Source of the DNA: Piscibacillus salipiscarius JCM 13188
GTDB lineage: Bacteria; Bacillota; Bacilli; Bacillales; Alkalibacillaceae
DNA length: 64,000 nt
Assembly (NCBI RefSeq): GCF_001311865.1
Contig: NZ_BBCD01000018.1
Coordinates: forward strand, 1 to 64,000
Direction of reading: 5' to 3'
The translations under genes were made by a program, and so were the position numbers. A model generated the notes under the pieces. The model had not been told where the DNA came from. It did no database searches and saw only the letters and a list, made by a program, of their open reading frames with translations. Shown here piece after piece: positions 29,437 through 38,699 of this stretch. Position 1 is the stretch's first letter; each line of letters begins with the position of its first letter.

Positions 29437-29543
29437 CAAGCCAATCTTCCTTTCTTCAAGAAAAGACATACATAATCTATTAAAATATGATAAATTAGTA
29501 GTATATTTTACATTATACTTTTTTACTAGAAAAAAGTCGAGGT

Positions 29544-29975
29544 ATGTTCAGTATGTTCTCTATTTTAAATAATCAAAAAGGCATCACTTTAATAGAATTA
29601 TTAAGTTCATTAGTCATCCTCTCAATTGTATTGATTGGCTTCTTCTCAGTCTTTACGCAGTCTGCAAGCATGCAAAACACAAATGAGGAGGAAATGATCG
29701 CGACTAATTTAGCGAGGGTGGCTTTAGAAGACGTACGTGATTTAAATACGGATTTATTAGATTTAGGTACATATACTCAGTTCAACCAAACATCCCATCC
29801 TCACATCACTTCTGTAAATTCATCAGGTCAATTTCACAAACATCCATCTTTTCAATTACAACTAGAGCTATCTGAAGAACCAGATACTTCTCTTTGGTTA
29901 GCCAAAATTTTGATTAATAAGGACGGGGAAACGCTGGCAGATACTTATACATACATAGAGGTGGATGAAGAATGA
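29544..29975 (+). CDS. Minor pilin (PilV-like)
   Basis: 143 residues, intact. The prepilin signature QKG followed by ITLIELLSSLVILSIVLIG, with Glu +5, starts at about residue 12. The globular part is small. It is transcribed divergently from pilB, at the head of a three-gene operon, and is followed by a second pilin overlapping it by 4 bases. It probably belongs to the priming or tip complex. Confidence 0.85.
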   Translation: MFSMFSILNNQKGITLIELLSSLVILSIVLIGFFSVFTQSASMQNTNEEEMIATNLARVALEDVRDLNTDLLDLGTYTQFNQTSHPHITSVNSSGQFHKHPSFQLQLELSEEPDTSLWLAKILINKDGETLADTYTYIEVDEE

Positions 29976-30445
29976 AGGATGAACGCGGAATTACATTAGT
30001 GGAGCTGTTAGCTACGTTAACGTTAATGTTTATTGTTGGTTCAGTCGTGTTCTCCGTTACCTTATCAACAATTAATCACTATCAGCAATCCGAAATCGAA
30101 TCTCAGGTTCAATCAGATCTCAATCGTTTTATTGCTCACTTAACCGATATCCATCAAACGCATAAGCAATATGACCTGACACGGATTGACTCTTCAACGT
30201 ATGTCGTTCGTATGTCAGAAGATCAAAGTTACACCTTTGATGGACACGGTGGAATTTATGATATAGCCGCTGGCGCAGGGGAACGTAGCTTAACGAACTT
30301 AGCAGCTGGTGACACCATTAGCGTCGATCATGTAGATGATTTAAGGTTATTAATTGAAGTCACAGACCCTTCTAACAAACGCTTTAAGCCGGTCACTCTA
30401 ACGACAACTATTACTCAAATCATCGGTTCAAAGGAACGTGATTAA
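29972..30445 (+). CDS. Minor pilin (PilW/J-like)
   Basis: 157 residues, intact. The cleavage site is DERG followed by ITLVELLATLTLMFIVG, with Glu +5 and a very short leader. The globular domain contains several beta strands (TYVVRMSEDQSYTFDGHGG). ATGA overlap with the previous gene indicates coupled translation. Confidence 0.85.
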   Translation: MKDERGITLVELLATLTLMFIVGSVVFSVTLSTINHYQQSEIESQVQSDLNRFIAHLTDIHQTHKQYDLTRIDSSTYVVRMSEDQSYTFDGHGGIYDIAAGAGERSLTNLAAGDTISVDHVDDLRLLIEVTDPSNKRFKPVTLTTTITQIIGSKERD

Positions 30446-30446
30446 T

Positions 30447-31660
30447 ATGCGCAAACTTATTCATAACGAAAACGCAGCAGCCTTAATTATGGTGCTACTT
30501 ACGATAGCATTAATTATGCTGTTCTCAACTGTTATGATGAATAATATTTTATCGAACGCGAAGCAGAATAACGTGATTGAACATCATAACCGTGCGACCC
30601 ACATTGCTGAAATGGGCGTTTCTTTTGTGAGCGATCAGTTTACTAACTACTTAAAAGAGCATAACGTCGAGCTAAATGAAAGCGCGCTTCAAGATATGGT
30701 TGACGACACGATCGATAAAGTTGAAGCAGTTCAAATTGATGATGAATACCCCGAGCGTTATTTTGAACTCGAACCTGATATTAACATCCAAGAAACATCT
30801 AAAGGCGCCATCGTTTCTACTCAAATCAACGGTCATGATGGCGAATTCAATGAAAGTCTGACCATCTCGTTTAGCCTAGAGAACGGAACATTACCTATTG
30901 AGGAATGGGAATCAGATAGCACATCCCCACCTGAACCTCCGAGTAATCCTGATCATTTTTATGATGAAGATGTGAGTTGGAACCATAAAAATGTCCATTA
31001 GTGAACGATCATACATACGTCATAACTGGGTCATTAGATACGAAGAATTGTGGGGATGCTGAAATTGGAAGCCTATTTTTGAATGGTCCTTTGACAGTCA
31101 AAAGCAGCTCACTAATTGTAAACGGGACGGCTGTATTAAATAGTATTGAAATCAATACTTTGACTCAGGCAATTATTAAAGGAAATGCTTATATTAATTC
31201 AACTTTAACTAGCGGTAATAATCCAAACAGTTTGTTTTTAGCCTGTGGTCATGCAAGGTTTAAACAGAAAATTGATTATAAAGGAAACTTCAGTGTCAGA
31301 GGGTATGTGATTACGGACGATGACGTGATTTTCAGTCATAACCCTGTCGTTTTTGGTAGTGATGCCATACTTAAAAACGGTCTGATCCTTCATGGAACTG
31401 ACTTAACCGTTGATGGTAATCTAACAATTTACGTTAACACGTCTTCTGAAGAATTTTCCCATACACAATTTGGAGGCGACATTTATGTATCGGGTGATTT
31501 GATTATTAAAACTGAAGATGGTGAAACAATCGTCAACCCTGCTGGTAATTCATTTCATACTAATGCTGATGTTCAAACGAGCTTCCCTGAGTGTGAGAAT
31601 GCCCCTCCACTAGAGACAACATCAGAACCAGTTGTAACTATCGAAGACGGAAGTTATTAA
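30447..31660 (+). CDS. PilX-like pilus protein with repeat-rich C-terminus (frameshifted)
   Basis: About 404 residues after restoring one T in CATTAG near 30999. The N-terminus resembles PilX: an uncharged Ala-rich leader region (NENAAALIMVLLTIALIMLF) followed by a helical stalk. The C-terminal 220 residues are built of short beta-rich steps (LFLNGPLTV, SLIVNGTAVL, AIIKGNAYI, LTVDGNLTI, IYVSGDLII), suggesting a right-handed beta-helix. I infer a tip-associated adhesin or sensor. Confidence 0.75.
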
Positions 31661-31676
31661 GTTCTAAATATGATAA

Positions 31677-31711
31677 AGAGCATCGACATGGCGTGTGCCA
31701 ATCGATGCTCT
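31677..31711. terminator. Hairpin between minor pilin operon and yfjP
   Basis: AGAGCATCGA / TCGATGCTCT form a 10-bp stem with a 15-base loop. T tails are weak on both strands. Confidence 0.6.
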
Positions 31712-31719
31712 AATTAATT

Positions 31720-32588
31720 TTAATCTTCTATACTCCTCCAAAGAGTTAGTGCTGCGTAGCTTCTATATGGCGTCCATTCTTCAGCCTTTTTCTCAACATC
31801 ATCTTTACTCGGCTTTTTGTCCATCTGCCACCATTTCTTAAGTGCGTTCTGTATGCCAATATCGGCAGCTGGGAATAAGTCGTCTCTTCCAAGCGCAAAC
31901 AGTAACCAGTTTTCAACTGTCCACGGTCCGATTCCTCGCACTTTACCTAATCGTTTCATCACATCTTCGGTTGGAAGTTTGGAGATTTCTTGTAAGTCAA
32001 GATCACCGTCCACGATTTTTTTTGATGTATCGATGACGTATTCAGCTTTACGCTGGCTAAATTGCAGTTCTCGTAAGTCTTCATAATTTAACTTAGCAAC
32101 GGTTTCGGGTTCTGGATAAAACCAGGAACCATCTACTTCTTCTCCGTATTTCTGAACGAAGCGAGTCGATAACGTAAAAGCGAATTTCATATTTAATTGC
32201 TGATGAATGATCACTTTCATAAGCGAATCATACAAATTAAAATCCCTTACGATTGGAGTGCCTTGATATTGATGGAACAACATAGATAGCTCCGACTGCT
32301 GGAAAATTGATGAACTTCATCTAAATCTTTATCCCACTGAAAAATATTTCGGATATGTTCAAAAATTACATCTTGATTTTCATCGTGATCCGACATAACA
32401 GAAAAAACAGGTTTCTCCGTCGTTCCTTCTGCTTTTACACGGACAACTACCTTGTCATTCTCTAAACGTACTGGAACGTCAACCCAACGCTCTTTGGAAT
32501 TAATACGAATAAGTGGATCCATACTTAAACGTCTTAATGAATAGTCAAAATCATACATGCCTGGAGCATGATAATATTCTTTCCACAT
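31720..32588 (-). CDS. yfjP: DNA-3-methyladenine glycosylase, AlkA type (frameshifted)
   Basis: About 289 residues after repair near 32290. It removes alkylated purines. The HhH-GPD fold is clear: KVRGIGPWTVENWLL is the hairpin and the catalytic aspartate lies in LFPAADIGIQ. The N-terminal half is a beta-rich AlkA-N-like domain. Like B. subtilis yfjP it is near pdaA. Confidence 0.88.
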
Positions 32589-32630
32589 CGTTAACTTCCC
32601 CTTTGCTTAGTCACTACTAACAGTGTACAT

Positions 32631-33356
32631 CTAACTCATATTATGGCAAAACGATTTGATTAATGTGTGGTTAAATAAGTCTTTTTTATTTTTACTTCCT
32701 ATATATAAAAAGAGTGGAGACAATATTGAAATTAATAATATATTTATTATATCTGGAATTACGGAAATGGAAGTCAGTATCATATGAAAGCTGTGATTAA
32801 AAACCATCAAAAGCATGATAGGAAATTGGCCGTTTTCAGCTGTGATGTGATTGCTTGAATTCATCATTACGTAACCGCTTAAGGCTATGGCCAAATTTAA
32901 AACAAGTAAACTTCCAACCGATATGTAAATGATTCTTTTAGGTAAATCACTCAAAAGCTTTCTTCCAAAATAAAAATAAAGACAAATAACTAAAGCTGTC
33001 TGAGCAACATAAATAATTAACCTAAATATATGATTGACTATTAATTGATCCATTACTTGAAGCACGTTAAACATTAACGCAGATATTATGACGATGATGA
33101 TATGAACAAACCAAGGTTTGAAATAAGAGAAAGCAGTTGTAGCGTGTGTCTTATTTAAATTGGATCCAATCTTATAAGGGTCACCCATCTCCTCTACCGC
33201 TTTCTTTTCTGCATCTAAATCGTTAAACCCTCTTTCAATCCATTTTTGCTTAGATTGTTCTAAATGATGGGATAGTTCTAACTGTACGTATCTTTTTGTT
33301 CGTTTTGTTTTGATTTGACTCGATACCTTCTCTAAAAAAGAATCAATCTCCCTCAT
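32631..33356 (-). CDS. Membrane protein with permease-prefix (HAAS) domain
   Basis: 241 residues, intact. The first 60 residues carry the HAAS-type helical domain (MREIDSFLEKVSSQIKTKR, RGFNDLDAEKKAVEEMGDP), then five membrane helices. Such proteins accompany PadR regulators and often permease or signal modules. It is the third gene of a sigma-factor/PadR operon and may be the membrane sensor or anti-sigma partner, which is inference. Confidence 0.75.
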   Translation of the reverse strand: MREIDSFLEKVSSQIKTKRTKRYVQLELSHHLEQSKQKWIERGFNDLDAEKKAVEEMGDPYKIGSNLNKTHATTAFSYFKPWFVHIIIVIISALMFNVLQVMDQLIVNHIFRLIIYVAQTALVICLYFYFGRKLLSDLPKRIIYISVGSLLVLNLAIALSGYVMMNSSNHITAENGQFPIMLLMVFNHSFHMILTSISVIPDIINILLISILSPLFLYIGSKNKKDLFNHTLIKSFCHNMS

Positions 33357-33362
33357 TTAACC

Positions 33363-33759
33363 TCACTCCTCTATTAGGTTTCTAAACAGAGTATGATTTT
33401 GCTTATAGTGAGTGTCTAATATGTTATTACCTATTTGACTAATCCGGTAAAACTTCTCACCGTCATTTCCCCAACTAGATGTTATATAATCTTGTTTCTC
33501 TAAATCGTGTAACTTTAAATATAACATCCCTTCATTGCTTTCATAGTTATAAATCTCGAGAATAAAGGTCTTGAAGAAGTTGATAACCTGTTTTCTTCTC
33601 AACCAACAGGTGTAAAATAGATAAATCTATTTCGTAATCACTTTCTTGATCGCGGTCTAAATTTTTAAAAATACCTTCCCTAAGTTGTTCTGAAAAAGTC
33701 AGCTGTTTGAAAACTGAATGATCCAGCGACTTACGAAGTTTGCTTAATCTATTTTCCAT
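33363..33759 (-). CDS. PadR-like winged-helix regulator (frameshifted)
   Basis: About 131 residues. The middle shows the PadR winged helix (DLSILHLLVEKKTGYQLLQDL, then YESNEGMLYLKLHDLEKQDYI). One base is missing near 33560. The N-terminus (MENRLSKLRKSLDHSVF) is longer than in a typical PadR. The ATG at 33759 overlaps the sigma gene by 11 bases, so they are coupled. Confidence 0.75.
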
Positions 33760-34293
33760 TTACTCTCTCTAGCTCCTTTCTTAAAAGCTCTTTTGCACGT
33801 TTCAAACGTGTCTTAATGGTATTTTGATTTTATTGATAACAGCTGCGATTTCTTTAATAGGTAAGTCTTCGTAATAATGCAAATAAATCACTTCTCGGTA
33901 TTTAATAGGTAATTTCATAACTGCCCTTACTAAAGCCACATCTGTATCCTTTTGAATCACATGATGCTCTACGTGTTCATAATCAGATTGATCAAAAACA
34001 TTCTGATTTTCAGAAGGAAATACGTTTCTTTTATGCCAACTCTTTAGATAGTCTTTACACTGATTTATCGCAATTCGCCATAGCCACGTTTTAACACTTG
34101 AACGTCCTTTAAAGGTATCGAGTGTCTTATAGCACTTTATAAATATATCTTGTGTGAGGTCTTCAGCTACTTCTTGATTGTTCACATACGAATAAACAAG
34201 CTTTAACAAGTCTTGACCATATTTATTTATGAGTTCGTTAATGAGCTCTTCTTTGTGATCAAGATTTAGCGGTTTCAATGATTCTGCATCCAC
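33749..34293 (-). CDS. ECF-type sigma factor (frameshifted near the end)
   Basis: About 181 residues. Region 2 (KLVYSYVNNQEVAEDLTQDIFIKCY, with RSSVKTWLWRIAINQCKDYL) and region 4 (VMKLPIKYREVIYLHYYEDLPIKEIA) are clear. The last helix (TIKTRLKRAKELLRKEL) lies past an indel near 33826. The GTG at 34293 has GGGAG 8 bases upstream. The promoter in front looks like its own ECF target. The operon partners are the PadR and HAAS genes. Confidence 0.88.
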
Positions 34294-34315
34294 GTTTCTC
34301 ACTCCCTATAGATTA

Positions 34316-34341
34316 GACGACATGAACTTAACTTAGGTTTT
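34316..34341 (-). promoter_or_regulatory. Candidate ECF autoregulatory promoter
   Basis: On the minus strand AAAACC (34336-34341) and CGTC (34316-34319) are 16 bp apart, the classic ECF layout (AAC at -35, CGTC at -10). It lies 23 bases before the sigma gene start. Confidence 0.6.
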
Positions 34342-34403
34342 AAAAAAGTTTTCTACCTTAAAATAAAAATAAAAAACTCGCATTAAATATGCGAGTTAAT
34401 AAC

Positions 34404-35186
34404 TTAATACAACGGGACGTATTTGTCCCAAAGTATATCTTCTATAGAGCCAAACTCATACCCTCTTTTTCTCAGTTCATCAATGAGATGACTTAGTGCA
34501 TCGGCGTTATCCTGCGAAACGGTGTGTAGTAAGATTATGGCCCCTGGATGAACCTGCTCCATGACCTCATCAAATGCATATTTCCAGCCATTTTTGCGGT
34601 CACTATGCCAATCAACAAATGCCACTGTCCAAAAGACGTTTACATAACCTAATTCGTCTGTGATTGCTAAAGATTTCTCATTAAATCGGCCTTCAGCTGG
34701 TCTGAAAAATTGAACGGTATCCTGATTAGTATATTTTTTGATTTTTTCATCTAGCGCTTTTAAATCCTGTTTAATGTCGCTTTCAGAAGCTTTTGTATAA
34801 TCTAGATGCTTATTAGAATGGTTCCCAATGATATGACCGTCATTAACCATCCGTTTAACTAACTCGGGTTCGTCGTTTACATAATGACCTGTTAAGAAAA
34901 ACGTCGCCGGAACTTTTTTCTCTTTTAGAATATCTAAAATAGTCGACGTATAACCTTGCTCATAACCATTGTCAAACGTTAAGTACACTTTCTTTTCATT
35001 TGGATCCCCCATGTAAAATCCATTGTATTTTTCAATTAATGGAGCGTAAAACCCTAAATCAGGTGGCTGTTCATTATATTGTTTCTTATATCCGTAACCG
35101 TATGTTTCCTGATGAGCAGGAGTTGCGGATGCAGAAATGGATGTACAAAGAAGACTAATCAACACTAAAAACAATACTTTTTTCAT
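34404..35186 (-). CDS. pdaA: Muramic delta-lactam cortex deacetylase PdaA
   Basis: 260 residues with a Sec signal peptide (residues 1-23). It is a NodB-fold polysaccharide deacetylase needed to make muramic delta-lactam in spore cortex. Metal and catalytic motifs are visible: TFDNGYE, the HSNKH metal histidines, FRPAEGRFN, and a late LLHTVS. The TFDNGYE form (N rather than D in the second position) is the one seen in PdaA. The ATG at 35186 has GGAGG upstream. It confirms sporulation ability. Confidence 0.92.
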   Translation of the reverse strand: MKKVLFLVLISLLCTSISASATPAHQETYGYGYKKQYNEQPPDLGFYAPLIEKYNGFYMGDPNEKKVYLTFDNGYEQGYTSTILDILKEKKVPATFFLTGHYVNDEPELVKRMVNDGHIIGNHSNKHLDYTKASESDIKQDLKALDEKIKKYTNQDTVQFFRPAEGRFNEKSLAITDELGYVNVFWTVAFVDWHSDRKNGWKYAFDEVMEQVHPGAIILLHTVSQDNADALSHLIDELRKRGYEFGSIEDILWDKYVPLY

Positions 35187-35306
35187 TAAGTCATCCTCCA
35201 TATGTTTATATTTTGTGTTGTTCCATAAAAACATACTTCTAAGGTTTAATAAGCGGGATTTAAGGTAATTGATTATTAACGGAAAGAGAAAAGGTGGGTG
35301 AAGATA

Positions 35307-35375
35307 GTGATTCGCACAATTCTTATGATCATAGGTCTTATCGTAGTCATCGGCTTTGTTTTATCATTACTTTAA
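35307..35375 (+). CDS. 22-residue membrane microprotein
   Basis: The frame starts at GTG (M-IRTILMIIGLIVVIGFVLSLL) and encodes almost only hydrophobic residues, a single membrane helix. AAGGTGGGTG lies 5 to 14 bases upstream, and a strong terminator follows 7 bases after the stop. It lies alone between pdaA and yuiF. I do not recognise it. The tight packing of ribosome site, frame and terminator is the main support. Confidence 0.6.
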   Translation: MIRTILMIIGLIVVIGFVLSLL

Positions 35376-35381
35376 TATAAG

Positions 35382-35418
35382 AAAAGCTATTGCGATCACG
35401 TGTCGCAATAGCTTTTTC
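35382..35418. terminator. Bidirectional terminator after the microprotein and yuiF
   Basis: AAAGCTATTGCGA / TCGCAATAGCTTT with loop TCACGTG and TTTTT on the plus strand; A-derived T on the minus strand. Confidence 0.9.
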
Positions 35419-35421
35419 ATT

Positions 35422-36735
35422 TTATAGAATCAATGATGCAATCCAACCGAAAATGAATAGCGGGATGTTAAAGTGAATAAAAGTCGGCACTACCGTATCC
35501 CAAATGTGATTGTGTTTTCCGTCAACATTAAGACCTGCTGTTGGACCTAATGTACTGTCTGAAGCAGGACTACCTGCATCACCTAATGCGCCAGCTGTTC
35601 CGATTAACGCTGCGATTGCTAACGGTGAAAAACCTGCTTGTGATGCGATTGGCACAAATAATACTGCTAAGATTGGAATGGTACCAAATGACGTTCCAAT
35701 TCCAATTGTGACAATTAACCCGACTAATAATAAGACAAAAGCAACTAACGCTTTTTGGTCTTCTAAAATACCTGATGATGCATCAACTAAAGCCTCAACA
35801 GATCCTGTTCCGTCTAATATTCCAGCAAATCCTGATGCTGCTAACATAATGAATGCAATCATGCCCATCATTGTAATACCTTTTGACATGATTTGTTCGC
35901 TTTCATTAAATGGAACGGCTACAAGCAAGAACATTAAGACTAGACCTGTTAATGCGCCTAGCACCATTTCACCACTTAAAATTTGCACAACTAATGCTGC
36001 TACAATTGCAATCATCGTCATTAAGTGCTTGAGTTCAAATTTAAATGGCTCATCATCGATTTCCTCAATGTCTGATGGCTGCCCTTCAGGTGTGACCTGA
36101 CTGTAGTCACGCTTTTTACGATACGTAATAAAGATTGCGATTAATAAACCAACAATCATTCCTAGACCTGGAATAAACATAGATGAAGCAATTTGACCAA
36201 CTGTCAGTTCTACTCCACTTTCCTTCATACTATCTTGAATCGTTTCGTGGAAGATTAGTCCGAACCCAACTGGCAACATTACATACGGAGCCTTTAACCC
36301 GAATGTTAGTGACGTTGCGACTGCACGACGATCCAGTTGCATTTTATCAAATAACGCAATCAATGGTGGAATCAAAATTGGAATAAACGCAATGTGAACG
36401 GGAACTAAGTTCTGTGAGAACGACGCGATAATAGCTATAGCAATTAGCATAAATCCGCGTTTCCCTTTCACTGCTCGTCTTAAAAATTGAACGATTCCTT
36501 TAGTAATTCCTGTATAAGCAATCGCTGCGGCAAATCCACCTAGAAGCACATAACTTAAAGCGGTATTTGCACTGCCTCCCATATTAGTTACAAACATTTC
36601 AACTGTTTCAGTAAAACTTAAATCAGCGATCAGTCCTGCTGAAAAAGCTGAGATGACTATTGCGACTAATACGTTAACTTTTAATAAGCTTAGAATTGTT
36701 AATATAATTACAGATATAATAACTGCTGAAGCCAT
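35422..36735 (-). CDS. yuiF: Na+/H+ antiporter family protein YuiF
   Basis: 437 residues, intact, with about eleven membrane helices. It belongs to the NhaC/ArsB-like superfamily YuiF group. Conserved helix-break segments are SFSQNLVPVHIAFIP, GTSFGTIPILA and ALGDAGSPASDSTLGPT. It is likely a sodium/proton antiporter, which is the family annotation, and the ion is not proven. AAAGGGAGAG precedes the ATG. A large palindrome lies in its 5' region. Confidence 0.85.
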   Translation of the reverse strand: MASAVIISVIILTILSLLKVNVLVAIVISAFSAGLIADLSFTETVEMFVTNMGGSANTALSYVLLGGFAAAIAYTGITKGIVQFLRRAVKGKRGFMLIAIAIIASFSQNLVPVHIAFIPILIPPLIALFDKMQLDRRAVATSLTFGLKAPYVMLPVGFGLIFHETIQDSMKESGVELTVGQIASSMFIPGLGMIVGLLIAIFITYRKKRDYSQVTPEGQPSDIEEIDDEPFKFELKHLMTMIAIVAALVVQILSGEMVLGALTGLVLMFLLVAVPFNESEQIMSKGITMMGMIAFIMLAASGFAGILDGTGSVEALVDASSGILEDQKALVAFVLLLVGLIVTIGIGTSFGTIPILAVLFVPIASQAGFSPLAIAALIGTAGALGDAGSPASDSTLGPTAGLNVDGKHNHIWDTVVPTFIHFNIPLFIFGWIASLIL

Positions 36736-36767
36736 TTTAAACTCTCCCTTTTCATCTTGTTACCACG

Positions 36768-36796
36768 TTAACACTTTATCATGATAAAGGTGTTAA
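36768..36796. promoter_or_regulatory. 29-bp palindrome upstream of yuiF
   Basis: TTAACAC-TTTATC and GATAAAGGTGTTAA are inverted around AT, with one unpaired base. No T tail follows, so an operator or leader hairpin for yuiF is more likely than a terminator. Confidence 0.5.
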
Positions 36797-36798
36797 TT

Positions 36799-36838
36799 TA
36801 AAAAATCAACCCCTTTTTTAAAAAATATGGGGCTGATC
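36799..36838 (-). terminator. Terminator of the OsmC gene
   Basis: On the minus strand ATCAGCCCC / GGGGTTGAT (one G-U) is followed by six T. Confidence 0.8.
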
Positions 36839-36844
36839 TCGTTG

Positions 36845-37230
36845 TTATGCTTCTTCTATTTCTACTTTTTCGATGACCTCAATGGATCCAGTAACCGATT
36901 GAACCATTGAGCAGTTTTTACTCGCAATCTCTAAGCTCTTTTGAAGTTTTTTCTCATTTAAGTTTTGGCCTTTCACTTTAAAGATCAACGTCACTTTTTC
37001 AATTTTATTAACGTCATCACCAGTACGTTCTACATCCGCATCAATCGTCATTTCATCAAATTCTACTTTTGTTTTGCTAAAATTTTTCGATAGACAGATG
37101 CACTGCAACCTGCTAATGATGCAACCATTAATTGAAAGGGTCTAAAACCTTTTTCATCGTTCGGCGAAATGTCTAGTGAGCCGTAGTTTGTCTTAGTTTT
37201 AATCTCATCTTGTGTTACGTGGAATTGCAT
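36845..37230 (-). CDS. OsmC/Ohr family peroxidase-like protein (frameshifted)
   Basis: About 128 residues after repair near 37090. The two conserved redox cysteines lie in LAGCSASV and SKNCSMVQS. The family reduces organic hydroperoxides or acts in osmotic stress; the Ohr versus OsmC/YhfA subgroup is not settled. AGGAG lies 8 bases before the ATG at 37230. Confidence 0.88.
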
Positions 37231-37324
37231 GAACGTCACTCCTATTCGTTAAATCGTTTTGATTTCATTCTAACATGGATGTGGGGTAAAATGTCATTGA
37301 CTTTGCTCAAAGGGGGATGGCAAT

Positions 37325-38499
37325 ATGGCAGGTCCAAAAGCACGTTTTATCATACTCGTCACGATGGTAGGAATATCAGGTCTTTCACAGGGTATGCTGT
37401 TGCCGGTAATCGCTGTTTTATTAGAACAGAGTGGAATTTCCTCATCTGTTAATGGACTACATGCAACTGCATTATACATAGGGATTTTAGTCATTTCCCC
37501 GTTTTTAGAAAAACCTTTAAGAACGTATGGTTATAAACCTTTAATTTTAATTGGAGGTTCTCTCGTCTTCTTATCGTTATTCTTTTTCACCATATGGGAA
37601 TCCTTATGGTTTTGGTTTGTACTTAGAATGATGATTGGAATAGGAGATAATATTTTACACTTCGGAACGCAAACATGGATTACAACAACGACCGAAGAAC
37701 ATAATCGCGGACGGAATATTGCAATCTATGGTTTAATGTTCGCTTTAGGGTTTGCTCTTGGCCCCTTGATGACAGCATTAATCGAAATTAATCCTAGTCT
37801 GCCGTTCATTATTAGTGGATTGATGTGCTTAATTGCCTGGTCTTCTATGTTCTTTGTGCGTAATGAATTCCCCGTACAAGAAGACGCTATGCAAGTAACA
37901 TCAACCCGTTCAATAGGACGTTTTTAGGTACGATTAAATATGCGTGGGTTGCGTTTCTAGCACCTTTTGCGTATGGCTTTTTAGAGGCATCATTGCATGG
38001 GAATTTCCCTGTTTACGCCATGAGAATTGGTCATGATGTGTCGATTATTTCGTTTATTATTCCTTGTTTTGCCGCAGCAAGTATTATCTCACAAATACCT
38101 TTAGGAATTTTGAGTGATCGAATAGGGAGGAAAAGTGTTTTATCATTTGTATTAATTGGCGGAGTAGTCACTTTTTTAATCGCGGTATTCATTGAGGAGT
38201 CTGTAATCGGCTTATTTATAGTCTTCGCAGTTTCCGGCTTACTCGTTGGTTCTTTGTTCTCTTTAGGCATGTCTTATATGACGGACTTGCTACCTAAAAG
38301 CTTACTTCCAGCAGGAAACATTCTTTGTGGTGTGTTCTTTAGCATTGGCAGTATTTCTGGCCCTGCTCTAAGCGGCTTATTCATTGAGTATTTACCAGGG
38401 GTGTCATTCTTTTACGTTGTGTCAGGATTCCTACTGGTCGTATTAATTCTCATAACGATTTATGCCAAGAATCCAATTAAGGGCGAAGCTAGCGCTTAA
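37325..38499 (+). CDS. MFS transporter (frameshifted)
   Basis: About 391 residues and 12 predicted membrane helices. The MFS loop motif between helices 2 and 3 is weak. The equivalent in the second half is clear (LGILSDRIGRKSVL). One T is missing near 37922. The substrate is unknown. GGGGGATGG precedes the ATG at 37325. It is convergent with yfkH across a 21-bp repeat array. Confidence 0.88.
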
Positions 38500-38520
38500 T
38501 TTAGGGCGGGTTTTCGCTAC

Positions 38521-38654
38521 TATGAACGGTTTTTATAGCTCTATAAACGGTTCTCCCATTTTTATGAACGTAACTTTGCTTTTTATGAACGGTTCTCGTC
38601 CTTTTATGAACGTAACTTTGCTTTTTATGAACGGTTCTCGCCTTTTATGAACGT
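38521..38654 (+). repeat. Seven-unit 21-bp-spaced array, core TATGAACGG
   Basis: The core TATGAACGG/GT begins at 38521, 38542, 38563, 38584, 38605, 38626 and 38646, with spacing 21 five times and then 20. The sequence between cores alternates (AACTTTGCTTT and TTCTCG-type), so units 3 and 5, and 4 and 6, are near-identical. It lies between the convergent MFS gene and yfkH. Confidence 0.9.
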
Positions 38655-38668
38655 ATCTCCGCATATTA

Positions 38669-38699
38669 CAAAAAAGCACGCGAGATCTCACGCGTGCTT
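38669..38699 (-). terminator. Terminator of yfkH
   Basis: On the minus strand AAGCACGCGTGA / TCGCGTGCTT is followed by six T. The yfkH stop codon lies inside the stem. Confidence 0.88.

Noticed and set aside
31001-31660. Separate gene for the repeat domain of the PilX-like protein
   Set aside because: Adding one T in CATTAG joins it in frame with the upstream PilX-like part; no ribosome site precedes the GTG at 31001.
38462-38650. Open frame across the TATGAACGG array
   Set aside because: It arises because 21 is a multiple of three. There is no ribosome site, it starts inside the MFS gene, and the 20-bp step breaks the frame.
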